Below are positions 8,776 through 16,984 of a stretch of DNA of 64,000 nt, one piece after another. The notes under the pieces were generated by a model. The model saw nothing but the letters and a program-made list of their open reading frames with translations, did no database searches and had not been told where the DNA came from. Each line of letters opens with the position of its first letter. The stretch's first letter is position 1. Origin of the DNA: Acidobacteriaceae bacterium (GTDB lineage Bacteria > Acidobacteriota > Terriglobia > Terriglobales > Acidobacteriaceae). The DNA lies in NCBI GenBank assembly GCA_903642235.1, contig CAHJWL010000004.1:124001-188000 (forward strand), given 5' to 3'. The position numbers and the translations under genes are program-made.

Positions 8776-9693
8776 TTACTGGTTCGCGGGCGGGTTGCTC
8801 GTCCCGGTCGCGACTGGCGTGCTGTTTGAGGCGGTTGTGCCACCATTCATGCTGGCAAGACTGTTATGGAGCAGGGTGACACGGACACCGTTGCGAATCG
8901 GTTTTGCATCCGGATCGGTCGCCGTCGCCGCGGTTGCGGTTTGCTTGCCGAGACCGCTCTTATAGATACGGAAGATCGGTACCTGATGCTCGGTAACAAG
9001 GTAGCGGACAACGGCATCAGCCATATCCTGCGAGGCTTTGACGCCGGAGCGGCTGTAACCCTGGACTTCAAGGATGTAGCCCTTCTCGGCGGCGAGCTTC
9101 GTGGCGACATCGTCGAGGTCAGATTTGGCTTCCTTGCCGAGGGTAATATGGCCGGGGGCGAAGGGAACGGTGACGGCACTGACCTGCTGGTACTGGTCCA
9201 GGTTCTGCACGGTGCCGTTCAGGGTGGTGGTCCGGTTGCTTGCATCGGTAGCGACGCCGTTTGCCGAGTTGGCCCGCGAAGCAGCATCCTGCGCGTGCTG
9301 GTCGGCGAGAGCGGCAGCAGCATTTGCCTTGCCGATGCCCGCTGTGGCGCGGGTATCGACGTCCCGGATGTCGTTACGATTCTTGGATTGAAGCTGGTCG
9401 AGCTCGTTGGTGCGATCACGGATCGGGTCGAGCTGCCGCTTGACCCACTTTTTACGGGCGAGCGGATTGACGTGACCCCAGAAGCCTTCCTTTGATTGCT
9501 GCTCAAGTGGCTTGCCGGTGGCGTAGGTGCTGCTGTCGGTTGCGCTCTGCTGTGTGGTGGAAGCTGCTGCGGGATCGGATGGGGGGGCTGTCTGCGTCTG
9601 CTGGGGAGAGGATGTCTGAGCCAGTGCAGGCATAGAAAGGGCGCCGCCAAGGACGATCGCCGAAAGTGCAATGTGATGTCGTGACTTCATCAT
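8776..9693 (-). CDS. OmpA-family envelope protein
   Basis: From the ATG at 9693 this is a 305-residue secreted protein. A Sec signal peptide ends at PALAQ (about residue 25). Then comes a Gln/Thr/Ser-rich stretch, a heptad-like alanine-rich coiled coil (about 90-165, DVDTRATAGIGKAN onward) and a C-terminal OmpA-like peptidoglycan-binding domain with ILEVQGYSRSGVKASQDMADAVVRYL and FRIYKSGLGK. A Ser/Asn/Thr tail follows. GGGAG lies about 10 bases before the start. It probably links the outer envelope to the cell wall. The upstream in-frame extension to 10098 is not protein-like. Confidence 0.85.
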   Translation of the reverse strand: MMKSRHHIALSAIVLGGALSMPALAQTSSPQQTQTAPPSDPAAASTTQQSATDSSTYATGKPLEQQSKEGFWGHVNPLARKKWVKRQLDPIRDRTNELDQLQSKNRNDIRDVDTRATAGIGKANAAAALADQHAQDAASRANSANGVATDASNRTTTLNGTVQNLDQYQQVSAVTVPFAPGHITLGKEAKSDLDDVATKLAAEKGYILEVQGYSRSGVKASQDMADAVVRYLVTEHQVPIFRIYKSGLGKQTATAATATDPDAKPIRNGVRVTLLHNSLASMNGGTTASNSTPVATGTSNPPANQ

Positions 9694-10126
9694 GGTCGAG
9701 CTACTCCCGAGAAGTTCTCTTCGACTCTTGTGTTTCCCCGGAGTCATTCCTTGCCGGGGCGGAAGGCAACACGAGCCGCGTGCTGTTCCGGAAGAGACGA
9801 GAGCACATGGACAGCCAAACTCGAAAGTGTGTGTAGATGATTCAGAGAAAAGGGGATACAGAGTTTTGCCGGAAATCGGGAGCAATGGACGAAACGGTCC
9901 AGGGTACGCAGTTTTTTCGGGAGTAGGGAAAATTTGCCCGTGCCGGCCGAGCAGGGTATGCAAGCCTGGCGTTTGTCGGTTCAGGAGGTTGCGGGGCGGA
10001 GAAGGTGTATTGTGCCCGGGCGCGGCAACGGGTGTGTGCGGGGTGAAGCAAACGCGGGAGATCTCTCCACTTGCGTTGCTCGGTCGGGATGACGGCACGT
10101 TTTCGCTCTATCGAGAGGACGAGAAG
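9694..10126. other. intergenic gap upstream of the OmpA-like gene
   Basis: No supported gene in 433 bases. A hairpin-repeat relative sits at about 10056-10095 (GAGATCTCTCC ... GGTCGGGATGACGG). I could not recognise the OmpA-gene promoter. Confidence 0.45.
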
Positions 10127-10654
10127 CTAGCGGGTGTTGACGTGGGTGATGTGTACTTCGGGGAGCTGGGTGTTCCAGTTGTCGGGGATGGATTCAAAGA
10201 TGAGCCGGAACTCGCGTTCGTCGCCAGGTCCGAGTGGAGCGGCGGCGATGGGCTGCGTGTCGACGTAAGGCTCGCGGGTTCGGATGACGGCTACGGGGAG
10301 GGTTTCGAGGTGGGGCGGCATGCCCTCGTCGTTTCTGAAGAAGACCTGTACTGTGACGCCGGAGACGGTCTGCGATCCTCGATTGGTGATGTGACCGTCA
10401 AGAAAGGTGCTCTTGCCGCCGGAGAGGCTGGTGGACTCGCTCATGGCGATCCCGGAGAGAGTGAGGCTGGCGGCGTAGGGATCGAGCGGCTGGGGCTGAT
10501 TGGGCCGTGCGCTATGGTGATGCGTGTTGAGCGCCACCAGGAAGCTGATGATGATCGCGATAACGCCTGCGGAGATGCCGACGGCGGCTACCGGAAAGGT
10601 GCGCTGGGTGGGCTCGCTGGGGGAGCGGAAGGTGGGCGTCTGCGGCTCGGGCAT
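10127..10654 (-). CDS. single-pass membrane protein with Ig-like (DUF2393/FxLYD-like) domain
   Basis: This 175-residue protein has a short cytoplasmic N-terminus, one hydrophobic helix at about residues 21-43 (VAAVGISAGVIAIIISFLVAL) and an external domain. The external part (LDGHITNRGSQTVSGVTVQVFFRN ... GPGDEREFRLIFESIP) has the beta-sandwich pattern of DUF2393 or FxLYD proteins: a 'linked group on new residue' strand, a contrast of tropes about rest and intervals, and a final Phe-rich strand. Its role is unknown. TAGAAT ends 10 bases before the ATG and there is no ribosome site. Confidence 0.65.
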   Translation of the reverse strand: MPEPQTPTFRSPSEPTQRTFPVAAVGISAGVIAIIISFLVALNTHHHSARPNQPQPLDPYAASLTLSGIAMSESTSLSGGKSTFLDGHITNRGSQTVSGVTVQVFFRNDEGMPPHLETLPVAVIRTREPYVDTQPIAAAPLGPGDEREFRLIFESIPDNWNTQLPEVHITHVNTR

Positions 10655-10664
10655 GGTGGGTGCG

Positions 10665-10670
10665 ATTCTA
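10665..10670 (-). promoter_or_regulatory. candidate -10 (TAGAAT), nearly leaderless
   Basis: TAGAAT on the minus strand lies 10 bases before the ATG at 10654; the spacer CGCACCCACC has no Shine-Dalgarno character. Confidence 0.35.
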
Positions 10671-10781
10671 GAGCATTCCCGCTAAGGGCGGGCCTGTTCG
10701 CCTCAGGGAACTGCCGTAGCGAATACCTGCGCTCCGGCCGGGATTACAGGTTTTAGACGGGCAGCTCCCGAGGCGACTGCC

Positions 10782-10787
10782 TATAAT
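10782..10787 (+). promoter_or_regulatory. candidate -10 (TATAAT) of the first radical SAM gene
   Basis: A consensus TATAAT lies 62 bases before the ATG at 10850, leaving a leader of roughly 55 bases that ends in the AAGGA ribosome site. No convincing -35 hexamer was found. Confidence 0.45.
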
Positions 10788-10849
10788 GGGAAAGCTCGAC
10801 CATCTGACGTCCACTCACCATGACCGTACCAGAAGGACCAAAGGATTGA

Positions 10850-11881
10850 ATGAAGAAATCAGAGGTAGTGAAGGCGTGGGGGAGCATTCTGGCAGGACGG
10901 CCGCCATCTCTCTCTATTGAGATTACGAAGGAATGCCCGTTGCGGTGCCCGGGCTGCTACGCGTTTGAGGCAGGGCACCTGGGGGGCGGGACAAAGCTGA
11001 AGGAGCTCTCGGACTTCCGCGGCGATGACCTGGTAAAGAACGTACTGCGGGTGGTGGACGAGCAGAAGCCCTTGCATGTGTCGATTGTTGGCGGCGATCC
11101 GCTGGTGCGGTATCGCGAGCTCGAGCAGCTGCTGCCGCAGATGGTTTCGCGCGGCGTGCACACGCAGGTGGTGACGAGCGCCTTCCGGGTGATTCCGCCT
11201 GCGTGGGCGCAGATGCCGCTGGTGAGTGTGGTGGTCTCGATCGACGGGCTGCAGCCGGAGCATGATGTGCGGCGAGCGCCGGCGACGTATGAGCGGATCC
11301 TCAAGAATATCGTTGACGCGAAGATCACGATTCACAGCACGATTACGAGTCAGATAGCGTCGCGGCCAGGGTATCTCCAGGAATTTCTGGAGTTCTGGTG
11401 TGCGCGACCGCAGGTCAACAAGGTGTGGTTCAGCCTGTTTACGCCGCAGCGGGGCGCGACGGACGTGGAGATTCTCTCGCCGGAGCAACGGCTGGAGGTG
11501 ATGGAAGAGCTGTTCCGTCTGCGCGTGCTCTACCCCAAGCTGGACATGCAGGAGCGCGTGATTAAGGAGATTGCGACGCCGCCCAGGAACCCAAAGGAGT
11601 GCATCTTCGCACGGACGACGCAGACGATCTCGGCCGACCTGACGACGCAGATCACGCCGTGCCAGTTTGGCGGGGATCCGGACTGCTCGCAGTGCGGCTG
11701 CATCGCATCCATGGGACTGGCGGCGGTCGGGCACTTCCCGGTGGTTGGAAGTTTGACGGCAGGGCAGATCTTTCTGGCGTCCGATCGGGTGGGGCGGACA
11801 TGGCAGAAGGCCAAGCAGGCGCTGCGGCCGAGACCAGTAAAGAAGGTCGAGGCGGTGGCGTTTCCGATCATCAACTCGTAG
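10850..11881 (+). CDS. radical SAM protein with C-terminal Cys cluster, unknown substrate
   Basis: This 343-residue protein has the radical SAM CX3CX2C motif in ECPLRCPGCY (Cys about 31, 35, 38). The next landmark is HVSIVGGDPLVRYRE, which replaces the usual GGEP with GGDP. A SAM-barrel strand follows (VVVSIDGLQPEHDVRR). The C-terminal third has Cys residues at KECIFARTT, TPCQFGG and DCSQCGC, which could hold an auxiliary iron-sulphur cluster as in SPASM or Twitch enzymes. AAGGA is 4 bases before the ATG. It converges on the GH20 gene. The substrate cannot be guessed from neighbours. Confidence 0.85.
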   Translation: MKKSEVVKAWGSILAGRPPSLSIEITKECPLRCPGCYAFEAGHLGGGTKLKELSDFRGDDLVKNVLRVVDEQKPLHVSIVGGDPLVRYRELEQLLPQMVSRGVHTQVVTSAFRVIPPAWAQMPLVSVVVSIDGLQPEHDVRRAPATYERILKNIVDAKITIHSTITSQIASRPGYLQEFLEFWCARPQVNKVWFSLFTPQRGATDVEILSPEQRLEVMEELFRLRVLYPKLDMQERVIKEIATPPRNPKECIFARTTQTISADLTTQITPCQFGGDPDCSQCGCIASMGLAAVGHFPVVGSLTAGQIFLASDRVGRTWQKAKQALRPRPVKKVEAVAFPIINS

Positions 11882-11891
11882 CGGCAGGGTG

Positions 11892-11926
11892 TCCCGTAGA
11901 GGAGCAGATCTCTACGGGATGACAAC
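11892..11926. repeat. dispersed hairpin repeat between convergent genes
   Basis: TCCCGTAGAG (11892-11901) pairs perfectly with CTCTACGGGA (11910-11919), extending the usual repeat stem to 10 bp. The conserved tail GATGACAAC follows. It lies between the radical SAM and hexosaminidase stops and may act as a two-way terminator, though no T-run is present. Confidence 0.7.
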
Positions 11927-12008
11927 AATAAGGCAAGACAAGAAGGCGAATACGAGGCAAGAAGCAGAGGACCGGAGAGGAATCCGGTCCTCTTGCTGCG
12001 TCTTGACG

Positions 12009-14099
12009 CTACTTTGCTTCGGGGGTGGCGTTGATGAGGTCCGTAAGGGGTTCGAGAAAGGTGAAGCGGACGATGGCTCCGGGCTTCTTTGCGGCTTCGA
12101 GGAGGGCTAGATTCCTTGCCTTCCAGCCCGTAGAGGCCGGGGCGTTGGAGCTGAGATAGAGTGTGGCTTCGATGCCGGCGAGGGTGAGGGCGGGGAGCTG
12201 GTCGATGCGCGGCTGAATGGCCTGGAGACGCGGAGAGGCGAGCATCTGCTGACGCACCTCAGGAACGGCGTTGCCGACGGACTGAAAGAAGGCAGTAAGC
12301 TGCTGGCGCGCCGCGATGACCTGCGCGGAGCTGCCGTGCGGGTCTGCGAGGAAGGTACGGGCGGCGAGCTCGAGGCGGTGGCGGATCGGCGGGTCGGGGC
12401 GGACGGCGTCAACGAAGCTGGTGAGGGGTGTGAGCTGCGAGGTGTGCTGCTCTTCGTAGCGGTCGTGGAAGCTGACCGGCTCGAAGGCTTCGGCGAAGTT
12501 CCCGAGCGCGGCTTGATCGGTGAGGCTTGCGTGGCTGGGGCCGGCGAGATCGCGCAGGCCGGCGGCTTCAGCGGAGATGTGATGAAGGCCGAGAGTGTCG
12601 AGCTCGAGCGAGACGGGATCGAGGCGGCGATAGAGGTCGTCTGTGTTGGTGATCGATTGCGGTGACCAGAAGCGTTCCGCGATGGCAGCGCTGCGCGGCC
12701 AGATGCGCGAGTCGATGGAGCGGGCATCGAGCTGCTCGGCCCACATGGTGATCTCGCCGCCGAGGATGAGCTTCTGCTGCTCGGGGGTGAGGGTAGTGCC
12801 GGCGGGAACGGGATCGGCGAGGTAATGGACGCCGGCGGGCTTCATAGCGTCGAGATAGTAGGGTGCGGAGAGAACGCCTTGATACCCCTGCTGCGCGCCT
12901 TTGGCGAGCGAGGCCTCGCCGCGCCAGGACTGGACGACAACGTCTTTCGGGAGGGCGGGGTTGAAGATCTCATCCCAGCCGACCATGCGGCGATGCAGGC
13001 TGGTGAGGATTTTGAGGACGCGGGTGTTGAAGTAGGCCTGAAGGGCGTCGTTGTCCTTAAGATCGTGCTTCCTCATGAAGTCGAGGATCTTCGGATTCCG
13101 CTTCCAGTCCGGTGCGGGTGCTTCGTCGCCGCCGATGTGGATGTACTGGTCGGGGAAGAGGGTAGACATCTCGGTAAGGAACTTCCGTAGGAACGTGTAA
13201 GTCTCTTCGCGGGTGGGATCGATGGCGAAGTCGGAGATGCCGAACTCGCGGCGGATGCCGGTGGGGACGGTGCCGGAGGCGAGTTCGGGGTAGGCGACGA
13301 GCCAGGCGGCGGAGTGGCCGGGCATCTCGAACTCGGGAATGACGCGGATGCCGCGGTCGCGCGCGTAGCGGACGAGCTCGCGGGCGTCGTCCTGGGTGTA
13401 GAAGAGGCCGTCCGAGCCGAGGGCGGTGAGTTTGGGGTAAAGCCTGGACTCGATGCGAAAGCCCTGGTCCTCGGTGAGGTGCCAATGAAAGACGTTGAGC
13501 TTGACGGCGGCCATGGCGTCGAGGTTGCGCTTGAGGACGTCGAGGGGCTCGAAATGGCGGCCGCAGTCGATCATGAGGCCGCGCCAACGGAAGCGGGGGC
13601 TATCTGTGATGGTGACGGCAGGAAGGATGTAGGCCGAGCCGGAGGGCTGGGCTGGTTGGACCAACTGCAGTAAGGTCTCGAGGGCATGGAGGGCGCCGGT
13701 GGTGGTGGGGGCTTTGATCGTGATAGCGGAGGCGGTGACGGTGAGGGTGTAGGACTCGTCTTCGTCAATGGTCTGGACGGGTGGGTCGGCGGCGACGCTG
13801 AGGGTGAGGGCGCCGGTGGCAGCGGTGCCGAGGGAGCGAGGCAGGGGCTGGCCGGTTTTATCTTCGAGGCGCTTGAGGGTGCGGAGGACGGCGGCGTCGA
13901 GGCGGGGGCTGCGGGTGCCGGAGAGGCCGACGGTGAGGGAGGAGGTGAGGGGGAAGGCGCCGTCGCCGGCGGTGAGGGAGCTGGGCTCCGGCATGAGGTT
14001 GTTGGTGAGGATGGTGGTCTGGCTCCGCAGGCTGTAGGGGATGACGAGGAGGGTTGCGGCGAGGAGCCAGGGGCGGACGGGCATGCGGACGGGTCTCAC
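12009..14099 (-). CDS. beta-N-acetylhexosaminidase, GH20, exported
   Basis: This 696-residue protein is a family 20 hexosaminidase. A signal peptide covers residues 1-26 (ends SLRSQ). An N-terminal GH20b-like domain (about 30-150) is followed by the catalytic barrel. The barrel shows RWRGLMIDCGRHFEPLDVLKRNLDAMAAVKLN in pieces, WHLTEDQGFRIE, IPEFEMPGHS, the catalytic pair in HIGGDEAP (about residue 320), RRMVGWDEI and the substrate-binding WAEQLD. It removes terminal GlcNAc or GalNAc, for instance from chitin oligomers or peptidoglycan fragments. The frame starts with GTG at 14099; an ATG five codons later (14084) is equally possible. TATAAC at 14123-14128 may be its -10. Confidence 0.93.
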   Translation of the reverse strand: MRPVRMPVRPWLLAATLLVIPYSLRSQTTILTNNLMPEPSSLTAGDGAFPLTSSLTVGLSGTRSPRLDAAVLRTLKRLEDKTGQPLPRSLGTAATGALTLSVAADPPVQTIDEDESYTLTVTASAITIKAPTTTGALHALETLLQLVQPAQPSGSAYILPAVTITDSPRFRWRGLMIDCGRHFEPLDVLKRNLDAMAAVKLNVFHWHLTEDQGFRIESRLYPKLTALGSDGLFYTQDDARELVRYARDRGIRVIPEFEMPGHSAAWLVAYPELASGTVPTGIRREFGISDFAIDPTREETYTFLRKFLTEMSTLFPDQYIHIGGDEAPAPDWKRNPKILDFMRKHDLKDNDALQAYFNTRVLKILTSLHRRMVGWDEIFNPALPKDVVVQSWRGEASLAKGAQQGYQGVLSAPYYLDAMKPAGVHYLADPVPAGTTLTPEQQKLILGGEITMWAEQLDARSIDSRIWPRSAAIAERFWSPQSITNTDDLYRRLDPVSLELDTLGLHHISAEAAGLRDLAGPSHASLTDQAALGNFAEAFEPVSFHDRYEEQHTSQLTPLTSFVDAVRPDPPIRHRLELAARTFLADPHGSSAQVIAARQQLTAFFQSVGNAVPEVRQQMLASPRLQAIQPRIDQLPALTLAGIEATLYLSSNAPASTGWKARNLALLEAAKKPGAIVRFTFLEPLTDLINATPEAK

Positions 14100-14172
14100 T
14101 TTCTGCGAGGGCGATGCTTTGGGTTATAGCAGGGAGTGGCGGGGATGCGGGGATCTCTCCGCTCGCGTCCAC

Positions 14173-14197
14173 CCCAACGAGCGAGACGCTCGTTGGG
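14173..14197. repeat. perfect 10-bp hairpin
   Basis: CCCAACGAGC (14173-14182) and GCTCGTTGGG (14188-14197) flank a GAGAC loop. It resembles the mobile-hairpin class in this window but has its own sequence. It has no T-run and lies upstream of both flanking genes, so it is not an obvious terminator. Confidence 0.7.
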
Positions 14198-14292
14198 TGC
14201 CCGGGTACTTGGTCGAGGTGCCGGCTTCCGGGAAAGGGAGCTTAGGTACTTGAGATGAGGGTTTACAGGGAAGGGGCGGCTCGCGGCAGAGA

Positions 14293-14326
14293 AGCAGGTC
14301 TTTCGGCGTTGCCTCAGGATGACAGG
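14293..14326. repeat. dispersed repeat, long-loop type
   Basis: AGCAGGTCTTTCGGC then GTTGCCTCAGGATGACAGG; shares a 22-base identity with the copy ending at 6869. Confidence 0.7.
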
Positions 14327-14452
14327 TTCTGTGGCGAAGAGTGATCGTTGCCGGTGCGTGAGGGGTGGCGGAGGAGGACAGATCTGGTGGCGGCCGAGCC
14401 TTCCCCGGCGTGTGGCCTGCGGCGATGTCTGGGTGCTGGGTTGGCGATTCTT

Positions 14453-14458
14453 TATACT
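14453..14458 (+). promoter_or_regulatory. candidate -10 (TATACT), nearly leaderless
   Basis: TATACT ends 10 bases before the ATG at 14469. The spacer GGAACGTGAT has only a weak GGA. Confidence 0.4.
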
Positions 14459-14468
14459 GGAACGTGAT

Positions 14469-15554
14469 ATGGCGAGTGAGACAGCAGCGGCGGTGAAGGG
14501 AACGATCGCGGGGGGGCGAAGGGCGACGGCGGCGGGACGGCGGAAGCGGATCCTGCGGCGGCTGCGGGAGCTGGGCTCGATCGGGTCGGCGCTGGCCTCA
14601 ACCGGGCACCCGTACATGGCGCACATTGTGCCGATGCGGCGATGCAATCTGGCATGTACGTACTGCAATGAGTTCGATGATGTGTCGAAGCCGGTGGACA
14701 TTGAAGAGATGGAGCGGCGGATCGACGCTCTGGGGCGGCTGGGGACGAGCGTGATTACGATCTCCGGCGGCGAGCCGCTCTTGCATCCGGAGCTGGACCG
14801 GGTGATTGCGCGCATTCGGAAGACGGGCGCGATTGCGGGGATGATCACGAACGGTTACTTATTGATGCCGGACCGGATCGAGCGGCTGAACCGGGCGGGG
14901 CTCGATCATATGCAGATCTCGATCGACAATGTAATGCCGGATGCGGTGTCAAAGAAGAGTTTGAAGGTGCTGGATGCGAAGCTGAGGATGCTGGCGGAGC
15001 ATGCGGAGTTCCATGTGAATATCAACTCCGTGGTGGGCGGGGGTATCGCGCACCCGGAGGATGCGTACACAATCTCCGAGCGGGCGCTGGGGCTGGGGTT
15101 TTCATCGACGATCGGGATCATTCACGATGGCAGTGGGCAGCTGAAGCCGCTGGGAGCGGAAGAGCGGGCGGTGTGGGACCGGGTGCGGACGCTGACACGG
15201 CGGAGCTACTCGCGGTTCAATCACTTTCAGGAGGCGATTGCGAACGGCGAGCCGAATGACTGGCGATGCCGCGCGGGTGGGCGATACCTCTACATATGCG
15301 AGAACGGGCTGGTGCATTACTGCTCGCAGCAGCGCGGGTATCCGGGGGTGCCGCTGGCGGGGTACACGACGGCGGACGTGAAGCGCGAGTTTCTGACGGA
15401 GAAGGGGTGCGCGCCGAACTGCACGATCTCCTGTGTGCACCAGGTGAGCTATATCGATCACTGGCGATCGCGGCAGAGGCCGGATGCGACGGGCGGCGGA
15501 ATGGCGGTGACGCGCGGGCATAGCGGCGGCGCGGAGCTGGTGCAGATCCAGTAG
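14469..15554 (+). CDS. radical SAM protein with C-terminal Cys cluster, unknown substrate
   Basis: From the ATG at 14469 this is 361 residues. The radical SAM motif is CNLACTYCNEFDD (CX3CX2C, about residues 60-67). It is followed by a classical ISGGEPLLHPEL, MITNGYLL and MQISIDNV. The C-terminal part has CRAGGRYLYICENGLVHYCSQQRG and CAPNCTISCVHQVSY read in segments, a Cys-rich SPASM-like region suited to extra iron-sulphur clusters. The first 50 residues are very basic (Arg-rich). It is not close in sequence to the other radical SAM protein at 10850. Substrate unknown; HpnH-type hopanoid chemistry was considered but the motif context does not fit. Confidence 0.85.
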   Translation: MASETAAAVKGTIAGGRRATAAGRRKRILRRLRELGSIGSALASTGHPYMAHIVPMRRCNLACTYCNEFDDVSKPVDIEEMERRIDALGRLGTSVITISGGEPLLHPELDRVIARIRKTGAIAGMITNGYLLMPDRIERLNRAGLDHMQISIDNVMPDAVSKKSLKVLDAKLRMLAEHAEFHVNINSVVGGGIAHPEDAYTISERALGLGFSSTIGIIHDGSGQLKPLGAEERAVWDRVRTLTRRSYSRFNHFQEAIANGEPNDWRCRAGGRYLYICENGLVHYCSQQRGYPGVPLAGYTTADVKREFLTEKGCAPNCTISCVHQVSYIDHWRSRQRPDATGGGMAVTRGHSGGAELVQIQ

Positions 15555-15642
15555 GCGGACTGCGGGTTGGTCCTTCTGCCATTCCAAGGAATGGCCAAGT
15601 TGAGGGCTGCAGTAGGTCCCTGTAGGTCAAGAGCAAAGCGAC

Positions 15643-15734
15643 AGCAGATCCCTACGGGATGACAACAAAAGGCGGCAGCAGATCCCTACGGGGTGACAAC
15701 ACAGGGCGACAGCAGATCCTTACGGATTGACAAC
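15643..15734. repeat. triplet of hairpin repeats with 34-base period
   Basis: Three 24-base units start at 15643, 15677 and 15711, separated by 10-base related spacers. Core is ATCCCTACGGGATGACAAC. Unit 2 has GGGGT instead of GGGAT. Unit 3 reads ATCCTTACGGATTG, where both arms changed and a 4-bp stem remains. They lie between the second radical SAM gene and the sugar-binding lipoprotein gene, which converge. Confidence 0.85.
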
Positions 15735-15755
15735 CAAAGAGCGGAACAACGTGCT

Positions 15756-16745
15756 TTAGTGGGCCGTCGCTTTGTTTGCGCTTTCGATGTAGATGTCGAC
15801 GTTATCTTTTGTAACCAGCGAGGTTCCGGTGTTGATGAACTGCGGGTACCGCGAGAAAGAGTCGACGGTGTAGTTGTTCTGGAAGGCCTCGGGTTTGTGG
15901 TGGTGAACTTCGTTGAGTTGTTTGAGGCCGACATATCCCATCGTCCAGGGCTTTTGCGAGACGGTGGAGTCGATGGTGCCGCTCTTGATGAGGCTGAGGG
16001 TTTCGGGGCCGACGTCCATGGCGATGAGGGTACGGTCGGTAACGTTGGATCGCTTGAGCACTTCGGCGATCGCGGGGCCTGAGGAAGATTCGAGCGAGAC
16101 GAAGGCATCGACCCTGGCGGGGCCTGTGCGGGCCAGGTACTGGCGGGTCTGATCAAAGGCGATGGAGGGATCGCCCTTGACGTTGAGGACGTCGACGATC
16201 TTCATGCCGGGATGATCGTTGATGATGTCCGAGTAGCCGCGGAGGCGCTCGTCGAGATTGGGCTGTCCGGGGATGGAGAAAAAGACGATGTTGCCTTTGC
16301 CGTTCAGTTTCTGGGCGAGGCGATCGGCGCCGAGACGGCCGGCAGCGAGGTTATCGGTGCCGATGAAGTAGAGGCGTTGGCTGACGGGGGCATCGGAGTC
16401 GACGGTGATGATGGGAATGCCGGCCTGAATGGCGCTGTTGATGTCGGTGCGGAAGCTGGAGGCATCGGCAGCGGAGATGAGGATGCCGGCGGGGTGCGAG
16501 GCGACCGTCTTGCGGAAGGCGTCGAGCTCGGCTGCGGAGTCGTAGGTGTCAGGACCGACGAGCCGCGCATGCACGCCGTAGTCGGCGGCGGCGCGTTCAA
16601 AGCCGCTGTCGACGGTCTGCCAGTAGGGAAGTTTGAGGTTGTTCGAGATGAGAACGTAGGTTTCGTCGCGGTTGCTGCAGGCGCTGAGGGCGAGAAGCGA
16701 CGCGCTGAGGGTAGCGGCGATAACGCAAGATCGAGGGGTGAACAT
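15756..16745 (-). CDS. periplasmic sugar-binding lipoprotein, RbsB-like
   Basis: This 329-residue protein is a substrate-binding protein of the periplasmic LacI-like fold. A lipoprotein signal ends in LLALSAC (Cys about residue 22). It continues with the family pattern YVLISNNLKLPYWQTVDSGFE in pieces, HPAGILISAADASSF, IPIITVDSDAP, IGTDNLAAGRLGADRLAQ, and a late SGTIDSTVSQKPWTMGY. Such proteins feed ribose-type ABC importers, but no permease or ATPase gene is adjacent, so it is an orphan. GGAGGAATGCC directly precedes the ATG. It may serve a transporter elsewhere or a chemosensory role. Confidence 0.9.
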   Translation of the reverse strand: MFTPRSCVIAATLSASLLALSACSNRDETYVLISNNLKLPYWQTVDSGFERAAADYGVHARLVGPDTYDSAAELDAFRKTVASHPAGILISAADASSFRTDINSAIQAGIPIITVDSDAPVSQRLYFIGTDNLAAGRLGADRLAQKLNGKGNIVFFSIPGQPNLDERLRGYSDIINDHPGMKIVDVLNVKGDPSIAFDQTRQYLARTGPARVDAFVSLESSSGPAIAEVLKRSNVTDRTLIAMDVGPETLSLIKSGTIDSTVSQKPWTMGYVGLKQLNEVHHHKPEAFQNNYTVDSFSRYPQFINTGTSLVTKDNVDIYIESANKATAH

Positions 16746-16984
16746 GGCATTCCTCCGGTACGTGCCGAGTAGAAGGCTGCCGGACGGCTGTTTACACGCG
16801 TAGCGACCGGAGGCCCTGGTGTAACGGCGAGGATTCTACTCCGCCGAGTGCGGAACAGGTCAACGATCTTTTCGATAGGGCTACGCGGCGAGAAGACGGG
16901 TCTGCTGCCGAGTGAGAGCATGGAGGGATGCAAGAGGGGAGGCAGAGCGTGCGCGAGGACAAGCGGGTAAGGCAGGATTCGGTG

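Larger units (their letters stand above)
14100..14468. other. intergenic gap with two hairpins
   Basis: No supported gene between divergent genes. It holds a perfect 10-bp hairpin at 14173-14197 and a long-loop repeat at 14293-14326. TATACT just before 14469 is a likely -10. Confidence 0.5.

Noticed and set aside
10850-11881. RiPP cluster with radical SAM maturase
   Set aside because: No small precursor-like gene or exporter is adjacent to either radical SAM gene.
15643-15734. CRISPR array
   Set aside because: Three regular repeats, but spacers are only 10 bases and related to each other, and no cas gene is present.
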